Assembly (NCBI GenBank): GCA_016709865.1
Contig: JADJLX010000005.1
Location: 1,054,001 to 1,118,000 of the forward strand
Direction: 5' to 3'
From: Bacteroidales bacterium
Lineage (GTDB): Bacteria > Bacteroidota > Bacteroidia > Bacteroidales > VadinHA17
DNA length: 64,000 bases
Position numbers and translations under genes: made by a program. The stretch's first letter is position 1; every line of letters begins with the position of its first letter. This document shows positions 42,601-53,440 of the stretch, piece after piece. The notes under the pieces are model-generated. The model was not told where the DNA came from, made no database searches, and saw only the letters and a program-made list of their open reading frames with translations.

Positions 42601-44267
42601 GTAGTTGTTGAACCATTATCATCCAGTACTTCTCCTCCTACTTGTGCAGATGTGGCTGTTACTGTGCCAACAGCAGATGTGGTTACTTTTGGAATATCTG
42701 AGGCTGTTAAAAAACTTACCTGGTTACCATAGGTGGTTCCTGTAGAATTCGTAGCGTATGCCCTCACATAATATGTTTTACCCGGAGAAAGATTTGTAAG
42801 CTGACTGTTGAATATCCCTGTTCCAAAGTCATTGGTTGTATATGAATCTGCCAGAGTTGGATTCTGATTACGGCTCCAGCATACACCTCTTGCAGTAATT
42901 GAAGATCCGCCATCGCTTGTAATATTACCGCCACCAGTTGCTGTTGTCTGAGCTATTGAAGTTATTGCTGATGTGGTTATTACTGCAGATGATGGTGAAA
43001 GAGTTGTGAAGCTGTATTCATTCCCATATCCGGTACCTACACTATTAACAGCATAAGCCCTGACATAATATTTTGTATTTGGGGTAAGTCCGGCAATGGT
43101 ACTTGCAAATGGTCCGGTACCATTACCGTCAGTTGTATGAAGCAACTCCGCAGAAGGAGAGCCGGTAGTATTCCAGCATACCCCACGAGCTGTAACTGTT
43201 GCTCCGCCGTCGCTTGTTACCTCGCCACCACTTGTGGCTGTAATGGAGGTTATATTGCCGGGAGAAACTGTTGTAACAGAAGGAAGCTGAACAGGTGGTG
43301 TATTAGTGGTAAAACTTACTTCATTTCCATAAGCAGTTCCAACGAGATTTGTCGCATAAGCACGCACATAATATTTTGTAGTTGGTGAAAGTCCTGTAAT
43401 TGTACTACCAAAAGTTCCTGTTCCCGAGCCGTTTGTCGTTTTTGTATTCGAAATAGTCGGACCTGTAGCTGTGCTCCAGCATACGCCCTTTTCCAAAACG
43501 GGAGACCCTCCGTCACTTATAACATTTCCCCCACCAAGAGCACCATTAAAACTAATGCCTGCTATTATATCAGTAGTAACACTCGGAATAGATGCTGCAG
43601 TTGTTGTAAATGAAAGCTCATTGCCATAAGTCGTGCCTGCACTATTGGTTGCATAAGCCCTGACAAAGTATGTTGAGCCTGCAGTTAATCCTGAAAGTGT
43701 ACTGGTAAATATCCCTGTACCTGCTGCATCTGTAGTTTTATTATTGGCTATTGTCGGAGCAGTGAAACTACCCCAACAGACTCCACGAGCTGTTACAGGG
43801 GCACCGCCATCGCTGGTTATATTTCCGCCACTAACAGCTCCGGTTAATGTTATTGAGGTAATTGCTGTAGTTGTAAGTGTTGGTGCTGATGCTGATGCAG
43901 TTGTAAAACTCTTCTCTTTTCCGAACACAGTTTCCTGACCGTCCGTCATATAAGCTTTAAAAAAATATTTGGTTCCTGCTTCAAGACCAGTAACCTGACT
44001 TGTAAAACCGGTGATACTGTTTGGTGCACCAAGAGAAGTATGATCAGTAGACGGGTTAGCTGATTTACCATAATAATGTCCATGCTGGGTTGCCCCTCCC
44101 CCGAGGTCAATTATCTGTCCGGGCAGATCAGCTGAATTTGTCAATACATTTGTTGCTTCATCAGTAGCTACCAGCATTGTTTTCTCCAGCTCTTTACATG
44201 TAGTGATCAGAATCAGGCTCAGGAATAAGCCCGACCAAAAGAATAATCGCGGGTAATTATTTTTCAT
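39651..44267 (-). CDS. Giant Fn3-like repeat surface protein with C-terminal DUF1566 domain
   Basis: I start at the ATG at 44267 (MKNNYPRLFFWSGLFLSLIL; 1538 residues). The leader ends ITTCK, a loose lipobox. The body has nine repeats of about 95 residues with the core ITSDGGATVTARGVCW and ending TTYYVRAYATNSVGTAYG, three classic Fn3 modules (for example SDGGSAITGYTATSNPGG) and one variant module. The last 165 residues form a DUF1566/Lcl-like domain, IGDTYQGGIVGYILQ to VRAIRAF. Such proteins are surface-exposed; adhesion or glycan binding is likely. It is a tandem paralogue of the next gene upstream. Confidence 0.88.
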   Translation of the reverse strand: MKNNYPRLFFWSGLFLSLILITTCKELEKTMLVATDEATNVLTNSADLPGQIIDLGGGATQHGHYYGKSANPSTDHTSLGAPNSITGFTSQVTGLEAGTKYFFKAYMTDGQETVFGKEKSFTTASASAPTLTTTAITSITLTGAVSGGNITSDGGAPVTARGVCWGSFTAPTIANNKTTDAAGTGIFTSTLSGLTAGSTYFVRAYATNSAGTTYGNELSFTTTAASIPSVTTDIIAGISFNGALGGGNVISDGGSPVLEKGVCWSTATGPTISNTKTTNGSGTGTFGSTITGLSPTTKYYVRAYATNLVGTAYGNEVSFTTNTPPVQLPSVTTVSPGNITSITATSGGEVTSDGGATVTARGVCWNTTGSPSAELLHTTDGNGTGPFASTIAGLTPNTKYYVRAYAVNSVGTGYGNEYSFTTLSPSSAVITTSAITSIAQTTATGGGNITSDGGSSITARGVCWSRNQNPTLADSYTTNDFGTGIFNSQLTNLSPGKTYYVRAYATNSTGTTYGNQVSFLTASDIPKVTTSAVGTVTATSAQVGGEVLDDNGSTTTTRGVCYNLIGSPTIGDIIKSESGGIGTFTMSLTGLTPNTNYYARAFATNGVGTAYGAQVGFVTPADIASLTTSAISAVTTTTASSGGVITSDGGSTILAKGICWSTSPNPVTGTATMTNDGSGLGTFTSSLTGLAPNTTYYVRSYAINGKGTAYGNELTFTTNSVALTAPGAPTIGLATKGNAEATVAFTAPASDGGSAITGYTATSNPGGLTGTGTASPITVSGLTNGTAYTFTVTATNGIGTGPSSTASNSVTPSTVPGAPVIGTATSGNAKATISFTAPDDGGTFITGYTVTSNPGGITGTGGSSPIDVTGLANIAYTFTVTATNANGTGAASAPSNSVTPTLIPGAPTIGTATAGDSYASVAFTPPVSDGGSAITMYKATANPGGLFGTGVVSPVNVTGLTNGTAYTFTVTATNINGTSPASAASNSVTPSAVPILTTISISNITSTTATSGGNITSNGGATVTASGVCWGTASGPVATGNHTSDGAVAGTYASTITGLTLGQTYYVRAYATNSIGTGYGNELSFSTTLAPNAVSGVATSVTSNSADLNAIVNANNLSTIVTFEYGTTIAYGSTATATPNPVTGIISTNVSAGLTGLLFGTTYHFRVKAVSTGGTTYGDDMMFVTLGFPTVTTTSITSITTSSASSGGNISNDGGASIINRGVCWSTLNNPTIADNKTSDGTGSGNFSSSISGLSLGTIYYVRAYATNSVGTSYGDVISFSTLNYPTITTTTITLITSTTSSSGGNITSDGGAGVTSRGVCWSTAVNPTILDPKTSNGVGIGLFSSNITSLSPGTTYHVRAYATNSVGTSYGTDVSFTTDLVIGDTYQGGIVGYILQSGDPGYISGQKHGIIVAQSDQSSGTIWGCYGTLISGADGLTLGTGLQNTIDIMAGCSTAGIAARLCRGVTINGYTDWYLPSKDELNILFTNQSVIGMVLDYSYWSSTEYTNNTAWGQNFNGGYQFGSAKSSNYHVRAIRAF

Positions 44268-44458
44268 GACAACCGGCATTTATGTTTTTGGTATAAACCA
44301 ATATTACCTTAAAAAGAAAGTATAATAAATTGCAATTCAAGATAAAAAATTTTTATGATTGAGACAATAAAAGATTATCAAATTAATAAATGATTGCACA
44401 ATCAGGTAAGTTTATAACTGAACTACATTTTGCTAAATATAGATTTCTTTTATCAGGT

Positions 44459-47400
44459 CTAATCTGATATGCACCTGACACTGAAACCAATCTTCTTGTT
44501 ATTATTGTTTTTAACAGCAAATACTTGATTGTATTCCATATACAGATCCCAGGCTGTATTTGAATCATAACTATCTCTTGCCCAAAAAAGACCAAATTGA
44601 GTTTGAACCTGAAAAGTTCCATCAATTTGTCGAAAACCTGCAGGTAATGCAGTGAAACCAAATGAGTTTGTTCCTGTATTTCCTGCGGCCCAGTGTGTGG
44701 TACCTGCTTCTTTTAATTTTTCTCCGGCAATTGAGAGACCACCAACATAGGTAGTTAAAACCGTCCAGTCAGCATCAGTTGGTACGTGCCAGCCAAATGG
44801 ACACAATTTCCCGGTATTAACTGTGAACCAATTATATAATCGTCCATAAGTATCCGAATTAGCTGGCACATTATTATAGTCACAATAAGCAGCAGTAGTC
44901 AAAGCTGACCAAACTGCATTGGAAGTTTCATTTGGAATGCTTGTATTATCGTTATATTTTGTGGTCTTAAGGTTTTCACGAAACCATAATTGTGTTCCTA
45001 TTCTAATAACATTATAGATGTTACCACTAGCATCACTTGCAGTTGAAGGATCTGCTGCAATAAATGAAACTTCATTCCCATATACTGTGCCAACACTATT
45101 CGTAGCGTATGCCCTTACATAGTAGGTAACACCAAGAGATAGTCCGGTTATATTACTGCTAAATATTCCAGTACCAGTACCATTCGTGGTTTTACTACCT
45201 GCAATTGTCGGACCAGAGGTAATTCCCCAGCATACTCCACGGGCTGTAATGTCTGCTCCTCCATCTGCCAAAACATTCCCGCCGCTTGTTGCTGTTGTAG
45301 CTGTTACTGCCGAGACAGCTGTGGTTGTAACTACAGGGGCAACAGGTGCTGCAGGGAAAGCACGAATTGCGCGCACTTTTAATGTAATGTACTTATAACT
45401 ATTTGGAAGAAGTCCAGTATTAAAGTCCTGGTAAATTGAAAAGCTTGAATTACTTTCGGTTGATGTCCAGTAGCTGTCAGTAAATCCACCAAGTGTTGTT
45501 CTGTTTGAGTAAATTTTGTTTAATTCATTCTCGCTAGGCAGATACCAGTCGGAATAGCCACCCAATACCAGGTCATTACAAATTCTGGCTGCAATACCGG
45601 CTGTTGGACATCCGGCAACTATATCAGTGGTGTTCTGATTTCCTGTTCCTATAAATATTCCATCAGCACCTGAGATTGAAGAACCAGAACATCCCCATTC
45701 TGCTGCAGGACTCTGGTCAGTTGGAGCAACAATCAACCCACGGGTTTGCCCAGCGACCCATCCGGGGTCGGTAGATTGGAGTATGTAAGCTAATATTCCA
45801 CCCTGATAAGACTCGCCGATTGCAAGAGCAGATGTGAAACTTATCTCGTTTCCGTAACCCGTACCAGCACTGTTTGTAGCGTAAGCCCTCACATAATAGG
45901 TCTGTCCCAAAGTTAGTCCTGTTATAGAACTCACAAAAGTTCCTGTGGTGGCTCCATCTGTTGTATGACTGCCCGTGGCAACAGGCGTTGCAGTTGTGCT
46001 CCAGCATACACCACTGGCTGTTATTGCTGCACCTCCATCGCTTGTTATACTTCCTCCGCTCGCAGCAGAAGTTGATGTGATTGCTGTAATGGCAGTTGTT
46101 GAAAGTGATGGTTTGGTTGCATTGACTAATAGGGAAGCAGAAATTGTACCTGATGTATAATTGGCAGTTGCAGCCTGAGTTGCATTGATTGTAGTGGTTC
46201 CAGTTCCTGTTATTGTAACTGTACTTCCACTTATTGTTGCAACTGATGGATTACTACTTTCATATGAAAAGGTACCGCTGCTGTTGCTGGTTGGTGGTGT
46301 TAATGTAAACGATGGGTCACCAAAGTTCTTAATAATATCAGGAAAGTTAGTAATTGTTGGGGCCGGCAATAATGTAGTGAATGTCAAATCGGTACCATAG
46401 ATATCAGTTCCGCATGCACTTGCCAGAACTACGAAATGGTATAATGTACCTGGTGTTAAATTAATTATGTCGACACTAACAGGCACATTGGTTGTACCAT
46501 CCACAGAATATGGATTACTATTTATTGTACTGCCATAACTGGTAGATGTACCGTATTTGAAAAGAGGAATAGTGGATAAATTATTTGCATTAATTGTTCC
46601 ATTTATCGTAGCTGTTGTTGTTCCAATATTAGTTGCCGCTACTGTGGTGACAGTTGGAACAATACAAAGTGTTTTAAATTGTACTTCGTTTCCATAACCA
46701 GTTCCAGCACTGTTAGTTGCATATGCTCTGACATAGTATACAGTATTGTAGGTCAATACTGTTATTGAGCTTGTGAAAGTTCCCGTTGCAGTACCATCTG
46801 TAGTATGGTTTCCAGTTGCAACCGGATTTGGTGTTGTACTCCAGCATACTCCACTGGCTGTAATAGTTGCTCCTCCGTTACTTGTTATGTTCCCTCCGCT
46901 GGAAGCAGAAGTTGAAGTAATACCTGTTACCGCAGTAGTAGTTAATGTTGGAACTACTATCGTAAGTGCATTTGTTGTGAAAGTTACCTCATTTCCATAA
47001 GCAGTACCAATAGCATTTGTAGCAAATGCCCTTATATAATATGTTGTATTGGGAGTAAGTCCGGTAAGTGATAATGAAAATACACCAATAGCCGCTGACT
47101 CGGATTTTACATTATCTGAAATAGTTGGACTGCCAATTGTGTTGTAACAGATCCCCCTTGTGGTAACCGTTGAGCCATTATTATCAAGAACTTCACCTCC
47201 TGCCTCAGCTGTTGTAGTTGTAACAGTACCTATTGCAGAAGTTGTGACTTTTGGTATATCGGAAGCTGTAAGGAAGCTTACCTGATTACCATATGTTGTG
47301 CCGGTTACATTTGTAGCATAAGCCCGAACAAAATATGTTTTACCCGGAGATAGATTTGTCAACTGACTGTTGAATATTCCTGTTCCTGTTCCATTATCTG

Positions 47401-48829
47401 TAAAGGAGTCAGCGAGAGTTGGGTTCTGATTCAGGCTCCAGCAAATACCCCGAACCGTGATTGCAGATCCTCCGTCGCTGGTAATATTACCGCCTCCGCT
47501 GGCTGTTGTCTGGGCAATTGATGTAATAGCAGTAGTGGTAATTACAGCAGAGGAAGCTGACAGTGTGGTAAAATTATATTCATTTCCATATGCCGTACCA
47601 ACAGCATTTACAGCGTATGCCCTTACATAATATTTTGTGTTTGGAGCAAGACCTGTCATTGTACTGGCGAAAGTTCCTGTGCCGCTGCCATCAACAGTTT
47701 GATTTTCACCAAGAGTTGCACCACCTGTCCCATTCCAGCATACTCCCCGTTGTGTAATTGCTGATCCTCCATCGCTTGAAATAACTCCACCTGTTGTAGC
47801 TGATATTGAAGTAATATTAGCCGGGGAGACTGTTGTTAATGTGGGAAGTTGTACAGGCGCCTCACTTGTTGTAAAACTGACTTCACTACCATATGCGGTA
47901 CCGATTAAATTTGTCGCGTAGGCCCTCACATAATATTTGGTAGTTGGAGATAGTCCCGAAATTTCACTTGCAAAACTTCCAGTACCTGATCCGTCTGTTG
48001 TTTTGGAATTTGATATTGTCGGACCTGTTGCAGTGCTCCAGCAAACACCTCTTGCCAATACAGGGGAGCCTCCGTCACTTATAATTTCTCCGCCTCCATT
48101 TGCGCTGTTATAATGAATATTGGCTATTACATATGTTGTTATAGTCGGGATAGACGCAGCTGTTGTTGTAAAAGTAAGTTCATTACCATATGTGGTACCC
48201 GCACTGTTAGTTGCATATGCCCTCACAAAATATGTTGAGCCTGCTGTTAATCCTGATAGAGTACTTGTAAATGTCCCTGTACCTGTTCCATCAACTGTTT
48301 TGTTGTTACTTGTTGTTGGACCGGTAAAACTATTCCAGCAGACTCCCTTTGCTGTTATGGGAGCACCCCCATCACTGGTTATATTACCTCCGCTTATAGC
48401 TCCGGTTAGTGTTATTGACGTTATTGCTGTAGTCGTAAGAGTTGGCGCTGAAGCATCCAATGTAGTAAATGTCTTTTCTTTACCATAAACAGTTTCCTGA
48501 CCATCGGTAAGATATGCCTTAAAATAATATTTTGTTCCGGCTTCAAGGTTTGTAACCTGACTCGTAAAACCTGTCAGGCTGTTTGGTGTACCCAGGGCTG
48601 TATGATCAGCAGTGGTATTACTGGCTTTACCATAGTAATGCCCATATTGAGTGGCTCCTTCACCCAGATCAATAATCTGGCCGGGAAGATCTGCAGAATT
48701 AGTCAGGATATTTGTTGCTTCGTCAGTTGCGACAAGCATTGTTTTTTCAATCTTTTTGCAGGTGTCTGAGAGGATGAGGCATAGAAAAAGACCTGCCAAA
48801 AATAGAAATCGCAAGGATCTATTTTTCAT
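44459..48829 (-). CDS. Giant Fn3-like repeat surface protein with DUF1566 and FISUMP domains
   Basis: The 1456-residue protein has a leader ending LSDTCKK and the same start as its neighbour (EKTMLVATDEATN). It holds eight RGVCW-type repeats, one variant module, a BIG2-like module near residue 860 (PSVATISGSTVTITGTG), a DUF1566-like domain near residues 1050-1210, another repeat, and a C-terminal FISUMP domain (IGTQLWFRENLKTTKYNDNT to RYNWF..., GWHVPTDADW). FISUMP domains are typical surface modules of Fibrobacter and Bacteroidota. Sequence identity with the downstream gene shows a tandem duplication, then domain change at the C-terminus. Confidence 0.88.
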   Translation of the reverse strand: MKNRSLRFLFLAGLFLCLILSDTCKKIEKTMLVATDEATNILTNSADLPGQIIDLGEGATQYGHYYGKASNTTADHTALGTPNSLTGFTSQVTNLEAGTKYYFKAYLTDGQETVYGKEKTFTTLDASAPTLTTTAITSITLTGAISGGNITSDGGAPITAKGVCWNSFTGPTTSNNKTVDGTGTGTFTSTLSGLTAGSTYFVRAYATNSAGTTYGNELTFTTTAASIPTITTYVIANIHYNSANGGGEIISDGGSPVLARGVCWSTATGPTISNSKTTDGSGTGSFASEISGLSPTTKYYVRAYATNLIGTAYGSEVSFTTSEAPVQLPTLTTVSPANITSISATTGGVISSDGGSAITQRGVCWNGTGGATLGENQTVDGSGTGTFASTMTGLAPNTKYYVRAYAVNAVGTAYGNEYNFTTLSASSAVITTTAITSIAQTTASGGGNITSDGGSAITVRGICWSLNQNPTLADSFTDNGTGTGIFNSQLTNLSPGKTYFVRAYATNVTGTTYGNQVSFLTASDIPKVTTSAIGTVTTTTAEAGGEVLDNNGSTVTTRGICYNTIGSPTISDNVKSESAAIGVFSLSLTGLTPNTTYYIRAFATNAIGTAYGNEVTFTTNALTIVVPTLTTTAVTGITSTSASSGGNITSNGGATITASGVCWSTTPNPVATGNHTTDGTATGTFTSSITVLTYNTVYYVRAYATNSAGTGYGNEVQFKTLCIVPTVTTVAATNIGTTTATINGTINANNLSTIPLFKYGTSTSYGSTINSNPYSVDGTTNVPVSVDIINLTPGTLYHFVVLASACGTDIYGTDLTFTTLLPAPTITNFPDIIKNFGDPSFTLTPPTSNSSGTFSYESSNPSVATISGSTVTITGTGTTTINATQAATANYTSGTISASLLVNATKPSLSTTAITAITSTSAASGGSITSDGGAAITASGVCWSTTATPVATGSHTTDGATTGTFVSSITGLTLGQTYYVRAYATNSAGTGYGNEISFTSALAIGESYQGGILAYILQSTDPGWVAGQTRGLIVAPTDQSPAAEWGCSGSSISGADGIFIGTGNQNTTDIVAGCPTAGIAARICNDLVLGGYSDWYLPSENELNKIYSNRTTLGGFTDSYWTSTESNSSFSIYQDFNTGLLPNSYKYITLKVRAIRAFPAAPVAPVVTTTAVSAVTATTATSGGNVLADGGADITARGVCWGITSGPTIAGSKTTNGTGTGIFSSNITGLSLGVTYYVRAYATNSVGTVYGNEVSFIAADPSTASDASGNIYNVIRIGTQLWFRENLKTTKYNDNTSIPNETSNAVWSALTTAAYCDYNNVPANSDTYGRLYNWFTVNTGKLCPFGWHVPTDADWTVLTTYVGGLSIAGEKLKEAGTTHWAAGNTGTNSFGFTALPAGFRQIDGTFQVQTQFGLFWARDSYDSNTAWDLYMEYNQVFAVKNNNNKKIGFSVRCISD

Positions 48830-48872
48830 GACAATAGCAATTAAAATTTCTATAACTGAAGGAACTTCTGTT

Positions 48873-49778
48873 CTACTTTAGTATAAAAATAAAATCACCT
48901 CCCTGGTCACCTACATCTTTAATCTCCCCAAATTGAGGAACCACATTACTGTTGTTTATTACAGCAATTCTCAAGCTGCTGAACAGTTGTTCTGACGAAA
49001 GATACTTCTCCTGATTATTATCAAGCCTGTCTATCATATATTTCAGAAAGGCGCTCTGATCAGGAACCTCTGTAAGTGTTCCGCTTGTCATTGCTTTACG
49101 GCTTGGCAGTTCATAAAGTTTGTTTACAGCAAGTGAGGCATCAGCAAATGCAGCACGTGTCTTTAAGATTGAACCGCCAAAACATGCATCACTTACGAGG
49201 AGCGTATGTCGTGAATGGATCTCGCGAAGATAATCGCGGAATGTACTGTTACGGAACCAGGCAAGCTTACTTTCCTTTCTGGCATCAGAAGGAAGCCAGA
49301 AACCAATTTCGGAATTGGCATCCCACACACCATGGCCGGCATAAAATATCAGAAAACTATCACTTGGTTTAACTGTTTTTGCGAAATAGTCAAGGGCTTC
49401 AACCATTTGTGCCATTGTTGCATTCTTCAGAAATTTCACATTTTCCTGATCAAATGTATATCTGCTGGTGATTGAATTGTAAAAAAGCTCAGCATCCTTA
49501 ATCGGTTTATCAAGCTCATTAATAAGGGGATCCTGATAATTGCTGATACCCACAATCAGTGCATAATACTTGCCGGCACCCAATGGATTATCTTTAGCAT
49601 TTGCAGATCTGAAATTAACAGGTGTCGTCTCAACAGCAGCCTGTTGAACGGGCTGCACAACAACAGGTTTTGGCTTATTGTTAATGAGAACGGATGCCTT
49701 TCCACTGCTACCTACCTGAGCACAGATAAATAATACCTGCGACAGAAAAAGAATTAAAACCAATACTGACTTTTTCAT
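48873..49778 (-). CDS. Secreted caspase-family (C14) cysteine peptidase
   Basis: The 301-residue protein has a signal peptide (MKKSVLVLILFLSQVLFICAQ). The caspase domain starts YYALIVGISNYQDPLI; the catalytic pair is H149 in FYAGHG and C199 in SDACFGGS. It is a metacaspase/caspase-like protease in the periplasm or outside. It follows a DUF5683-like gene 11 bp upstream and precedes the giant Fn3 genes by 43 bp. A role in processing surface proteins is possible, but it is not shown. Confidence 0.9.
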   Translation of the reverse strand: MKKSVLVLILFLSQVLFICAQVGSSGKASVLINNKPKPVVVQPVQQAAVETTPVNFRSANAKDNPLGAGKYYALIVGISNYQDPLINELDKPIKDAELFYNSITSRYTFDQENVKFLKNATMAQMVEALDYFAKTVKPSDSFLIFYAGHGVWDANSEIGFWLPSDARKESKLAWFRNSTFRDYLREIHSRHTLLVSDACFGGSILKTRAAFADASLAVNKLYELPSRKAMTSGTLTEVPDQSAFLKYMIDRLDNNQEKYLSSEQLFSSLRIAVINNSNVVPQFGEIKDVGDQGGDFIFILK

Positions 49779-49789
49779 TTGATTAATTA

Positions 49790-50536
49790 TCAGAAGTTAA
49801 CTTTCAACGATAATAACGTGGCTCCCTGAATCGGGCCTCTTGACTGATCTAACGAAAGATTAACATGCTTCAGGGGCTGGTACTTATTAGGTATTGCCGC
49901 TACCCAAAAAAGATTTGCAGCCCAGATTGCCGCACCGCTCACAATCAGAACACCTGAAAGATTCTTCTGAGATTGAGCCTGATCAAGCAGATCCCTCCTT
50001 TTTGTCGGATCCTCTTCTGTTCTGTACAAATCATATGATTTTACATAACTTTGATTCACAACTAATCCACCGGCTAATGCGCCATAGGCTGCAACTCCTG
50101 CCAGCCAATATGGTTTACCTTTACTTATTTTTGACTGTCCGAGTCCGGGAACAACTGTCGACAAAAGCATCATCGAACCCTTATTAAAAGACTTAATATA
50201 TTTCTCAGCCTTGACTTCAACGAGCACCTCTTCGTCAAGAAAAATTGAATCTTTATCTGGGATCCAGGTAATCTTTTTATCCTTCCCCGATTTTGTTTTA
50301 CCAATATCTCCCGAAAGAGCCTTAACCCGAAGTGGCTGACCATTTTTTTTCTCCATCTCGACCCATACATAAAACTCATCAGATGCACTTTTATTGACGA
50401 AATCATAAGTGATCTGCAATTGCTTTCCGTCAAATTCAAGCTTTAATGGAGTAATCTGAAAACCCTGCGAAAATGAATAAATACTTAAGGCTAAAAATAG
50501 AAGAATCAGAGATTTTTTCTTCGTTTCCATAGACAT
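49790..50536 (-). CDS. Membrane-associated secreted protein, DUF5683-like
   Basis: The 248-residue protein has a signal peptide (KKKSLILLFLALSIYSFSQ), a beta-rich N-terminal domain, and then a hydrophobic, glycine-rich segment LSTVVPGLGQSKISKGKPYWLAGVAAYG (about residues 124-152), which is the DUF5683-type signature. It ends with a beta strand LLSLKVNF. Its function is unknown. It is the first gene of a minus-strand run with the caspase-like protein and the two giant repeat proteins. Confidence 0.75.
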   Translation of the reverse strand: MSMETKKKSLILLFLALSIYSFSQGFQITPLKLEFDGKQLQITYDFVNKSASDEFYVWVEMEKKNGQPLRVKALSGDIGKTKSGKDKKITWIPDKDSIFLDEEVLVEVKAEKYIKSFNKGSMMLLSTVVPGLGQSKISKGKPYWLAGVAAYGALAGGLVVNQSYVKSYDLYRTEEDPTKRRDLLDQAQSQKNLSGVLIVSGAAIWAANLFWVAAIPNKYQPLKHVNLSLDQSRGPIQGATLLSLKVNF

Positions 50537-50735
50537 ATCTAGTTAACTAACAGGATAATACCCTATTATAATATCAAATATATGCAAAAAACCGAGAAAA
50601 AGACTAAACAATTGCTAAATATTAAAATTGAGATATCTTATTTAAAATGATTATAAAGAATAAATCCATTAACCGCAAATTCGGGTTGCTATTGGGACGC
50701 TAAGTGTTTAGATTTGAACCCTGCTCACTCCATAA

Positions 50736-50937
50736 GATCCCTCGCTGACGCATCGGGATGACAGACTAATCTGGGTATGAGGGGGGGGGGAAAGAAGTGG
50801 CGATTCGTTAAAGATTCCATCATGAGGCATTTACAATACGAATCGCCACTTCTTTCCCCCTCTATGCCCCCCTAATGTCCTGTCATCCCGAGCGTTTCGG
50901 CCATCGACGATTCAGCGAAGATGGCCAGCGAGGGATC
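50736..50937. repeat. Nested long inverted repeat (MITE-like), 202 bp
   Basis: Three nested perfect stems share one centre: GATCCCTCGCTG (50736-50747) with 50926-50937, GGGATGACAG (50755-50764) with 50880-50889, and an 18-bp stem 50791-50808 with 50838-50855. A run of ten Gs at 50781-50790 faces C-runs. The right arm also carries the hairpin repeat of the 14-nt loop family (50899-50926, loop GACGATTCAGCGAA). It fills most of a 426-bp spacer and holds no gene. Confidence 0.85.
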
Positions 50938-50962
50938 CCCGGAAGTTAGCAGGATTCTTTTT

Positions 50963-52582
<1,620 letters not shown>

Positions 52583-52643
52583 TTAAAATAAAGAAAGGCT
52601 GCAAAAGTAATTAAATATCAGCAGGAATAAGCCTGTTTCTCTG

Positions 52644-53309
52644 CTATTTCAGTGTTATTTTTATAACACCATTAGCTCCTTTAGATCCGTACATTGTTGC
52701 ACCCACATCATCAACAAACTCTATGCTCTTTACATAAGTTGGATTAACATATGAAATATCAGAAGTGATCTTTTCATCAACAACATAGAGTACCTGAGGG
52801 TTTGCATCCATAGAGCGGATTTTTTTATTATAAACTGAATTGCCCTTTACGGAAACATCGTAAAGCTCGCTGCTAATAAGTTCATAGATAGTATTGTACT
52901 TTGAATAATCCTTTGCATTTCGCTGCATATAAGCATCGATTGACTTCCGGAGAACATCCTCAGTGATATGCCCGTTATTTACAGCTTCATTAAAGTTGGC
53001 AATATTGTCTTTATATGACAAGTCGGTAACAATTGTGCGTTCTTTTCCAACTCTCACCTTTCTGGTCTCAAATCCTGAGGCAGAAAACAACAATTCGTCC
53101 TTCTCCGCACATTTAAGGCTGAATCGTCCGAGAGAATCAGAGTACGTAACCTCGCCTGATTTAACAGCTGCAACTTTTACTTTATTAAGAGGGATCTGCT
53201 TAAAACAACTCACAATACCTGAAACTGTATTATTATCCTGTGATGCAGCTTCAAATGATGAAAACAGGATGACAAATACAAATCCAATCAAAGCAGGTTT
53301 TGATTTCAT
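52644..53309 (-). CDS. Secreted carboxypeptidase-like plus TonB-plug-like protein
   Basis: I start at the ATG at 53309 (MKSKPALIGFVFVILFSSFE; 221 residues); 27 upstream codons lack a leader. After the signal peptide comes a CarboxypepD_reg-like domain (TVSGIVSCFKQIPLNKVKV...YSDSLGRFSL), a helical linker, and an ending that resembles a TonB-receptor plug (PTYVKSIEFVDDVGATMYGSKGANGVIKITLK). There is no beta-barrel. It may be an adaptor or a regulator-type protein, not a transporter. It sits between the ABC-F and YunG-like genes with no clear partner. Confidence 0.75.
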   Translation of the reverse strand: MKSKPALIGFVFVILFSSFEAASQDNNTVSGIVSCFKQIPLNKVKVAAVKSGEVTYSDSLGRFSLKCAEKDELLFSASGFETRKVRVGKERTIVTDLSYKDNIANFNEAVNNGHITEDVLRKSIDAYMQRNAKDYSKYNTIYELISSELYDVSVKGNSVYNKKIRSMDANPQVLYVVDEKITSDISYVNPTYVKSIEFVDDVGATMYGSKGANGVIKITLK

Positions 53310-53349
53310 TTTGTGCCAATTAGATAGTAAAGGTAGGAAATAAAATCCA

Positions 53350-53391
53350 TTAACCACAAAGGTCACAAAGGATATACACAAAGTACACAAA
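53350..53391. repeat. Half-element of the TTAACCACAAAG family
   Basis: TTAACCACAAAG begins at 53350, followed by GTCACAAAGG and GTACACAAAGGG units. Only one end of the element is seen here; the right end is missing or has decayed. Confidence 0.6.
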
Positions 53392-53440
53392 GGGCTGGTT
53401 ATACCATTGACCCCTGCATATCCGCGAGGTGTCTAAAACC

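Noticed and set aside
48120..48488. Open frames opposite the giant Fn3 genes
   Set aside because: They are low-complexity antisense shadows (rich in V, P and L) of the repeat modules, in several places of 40-48.5 kb.
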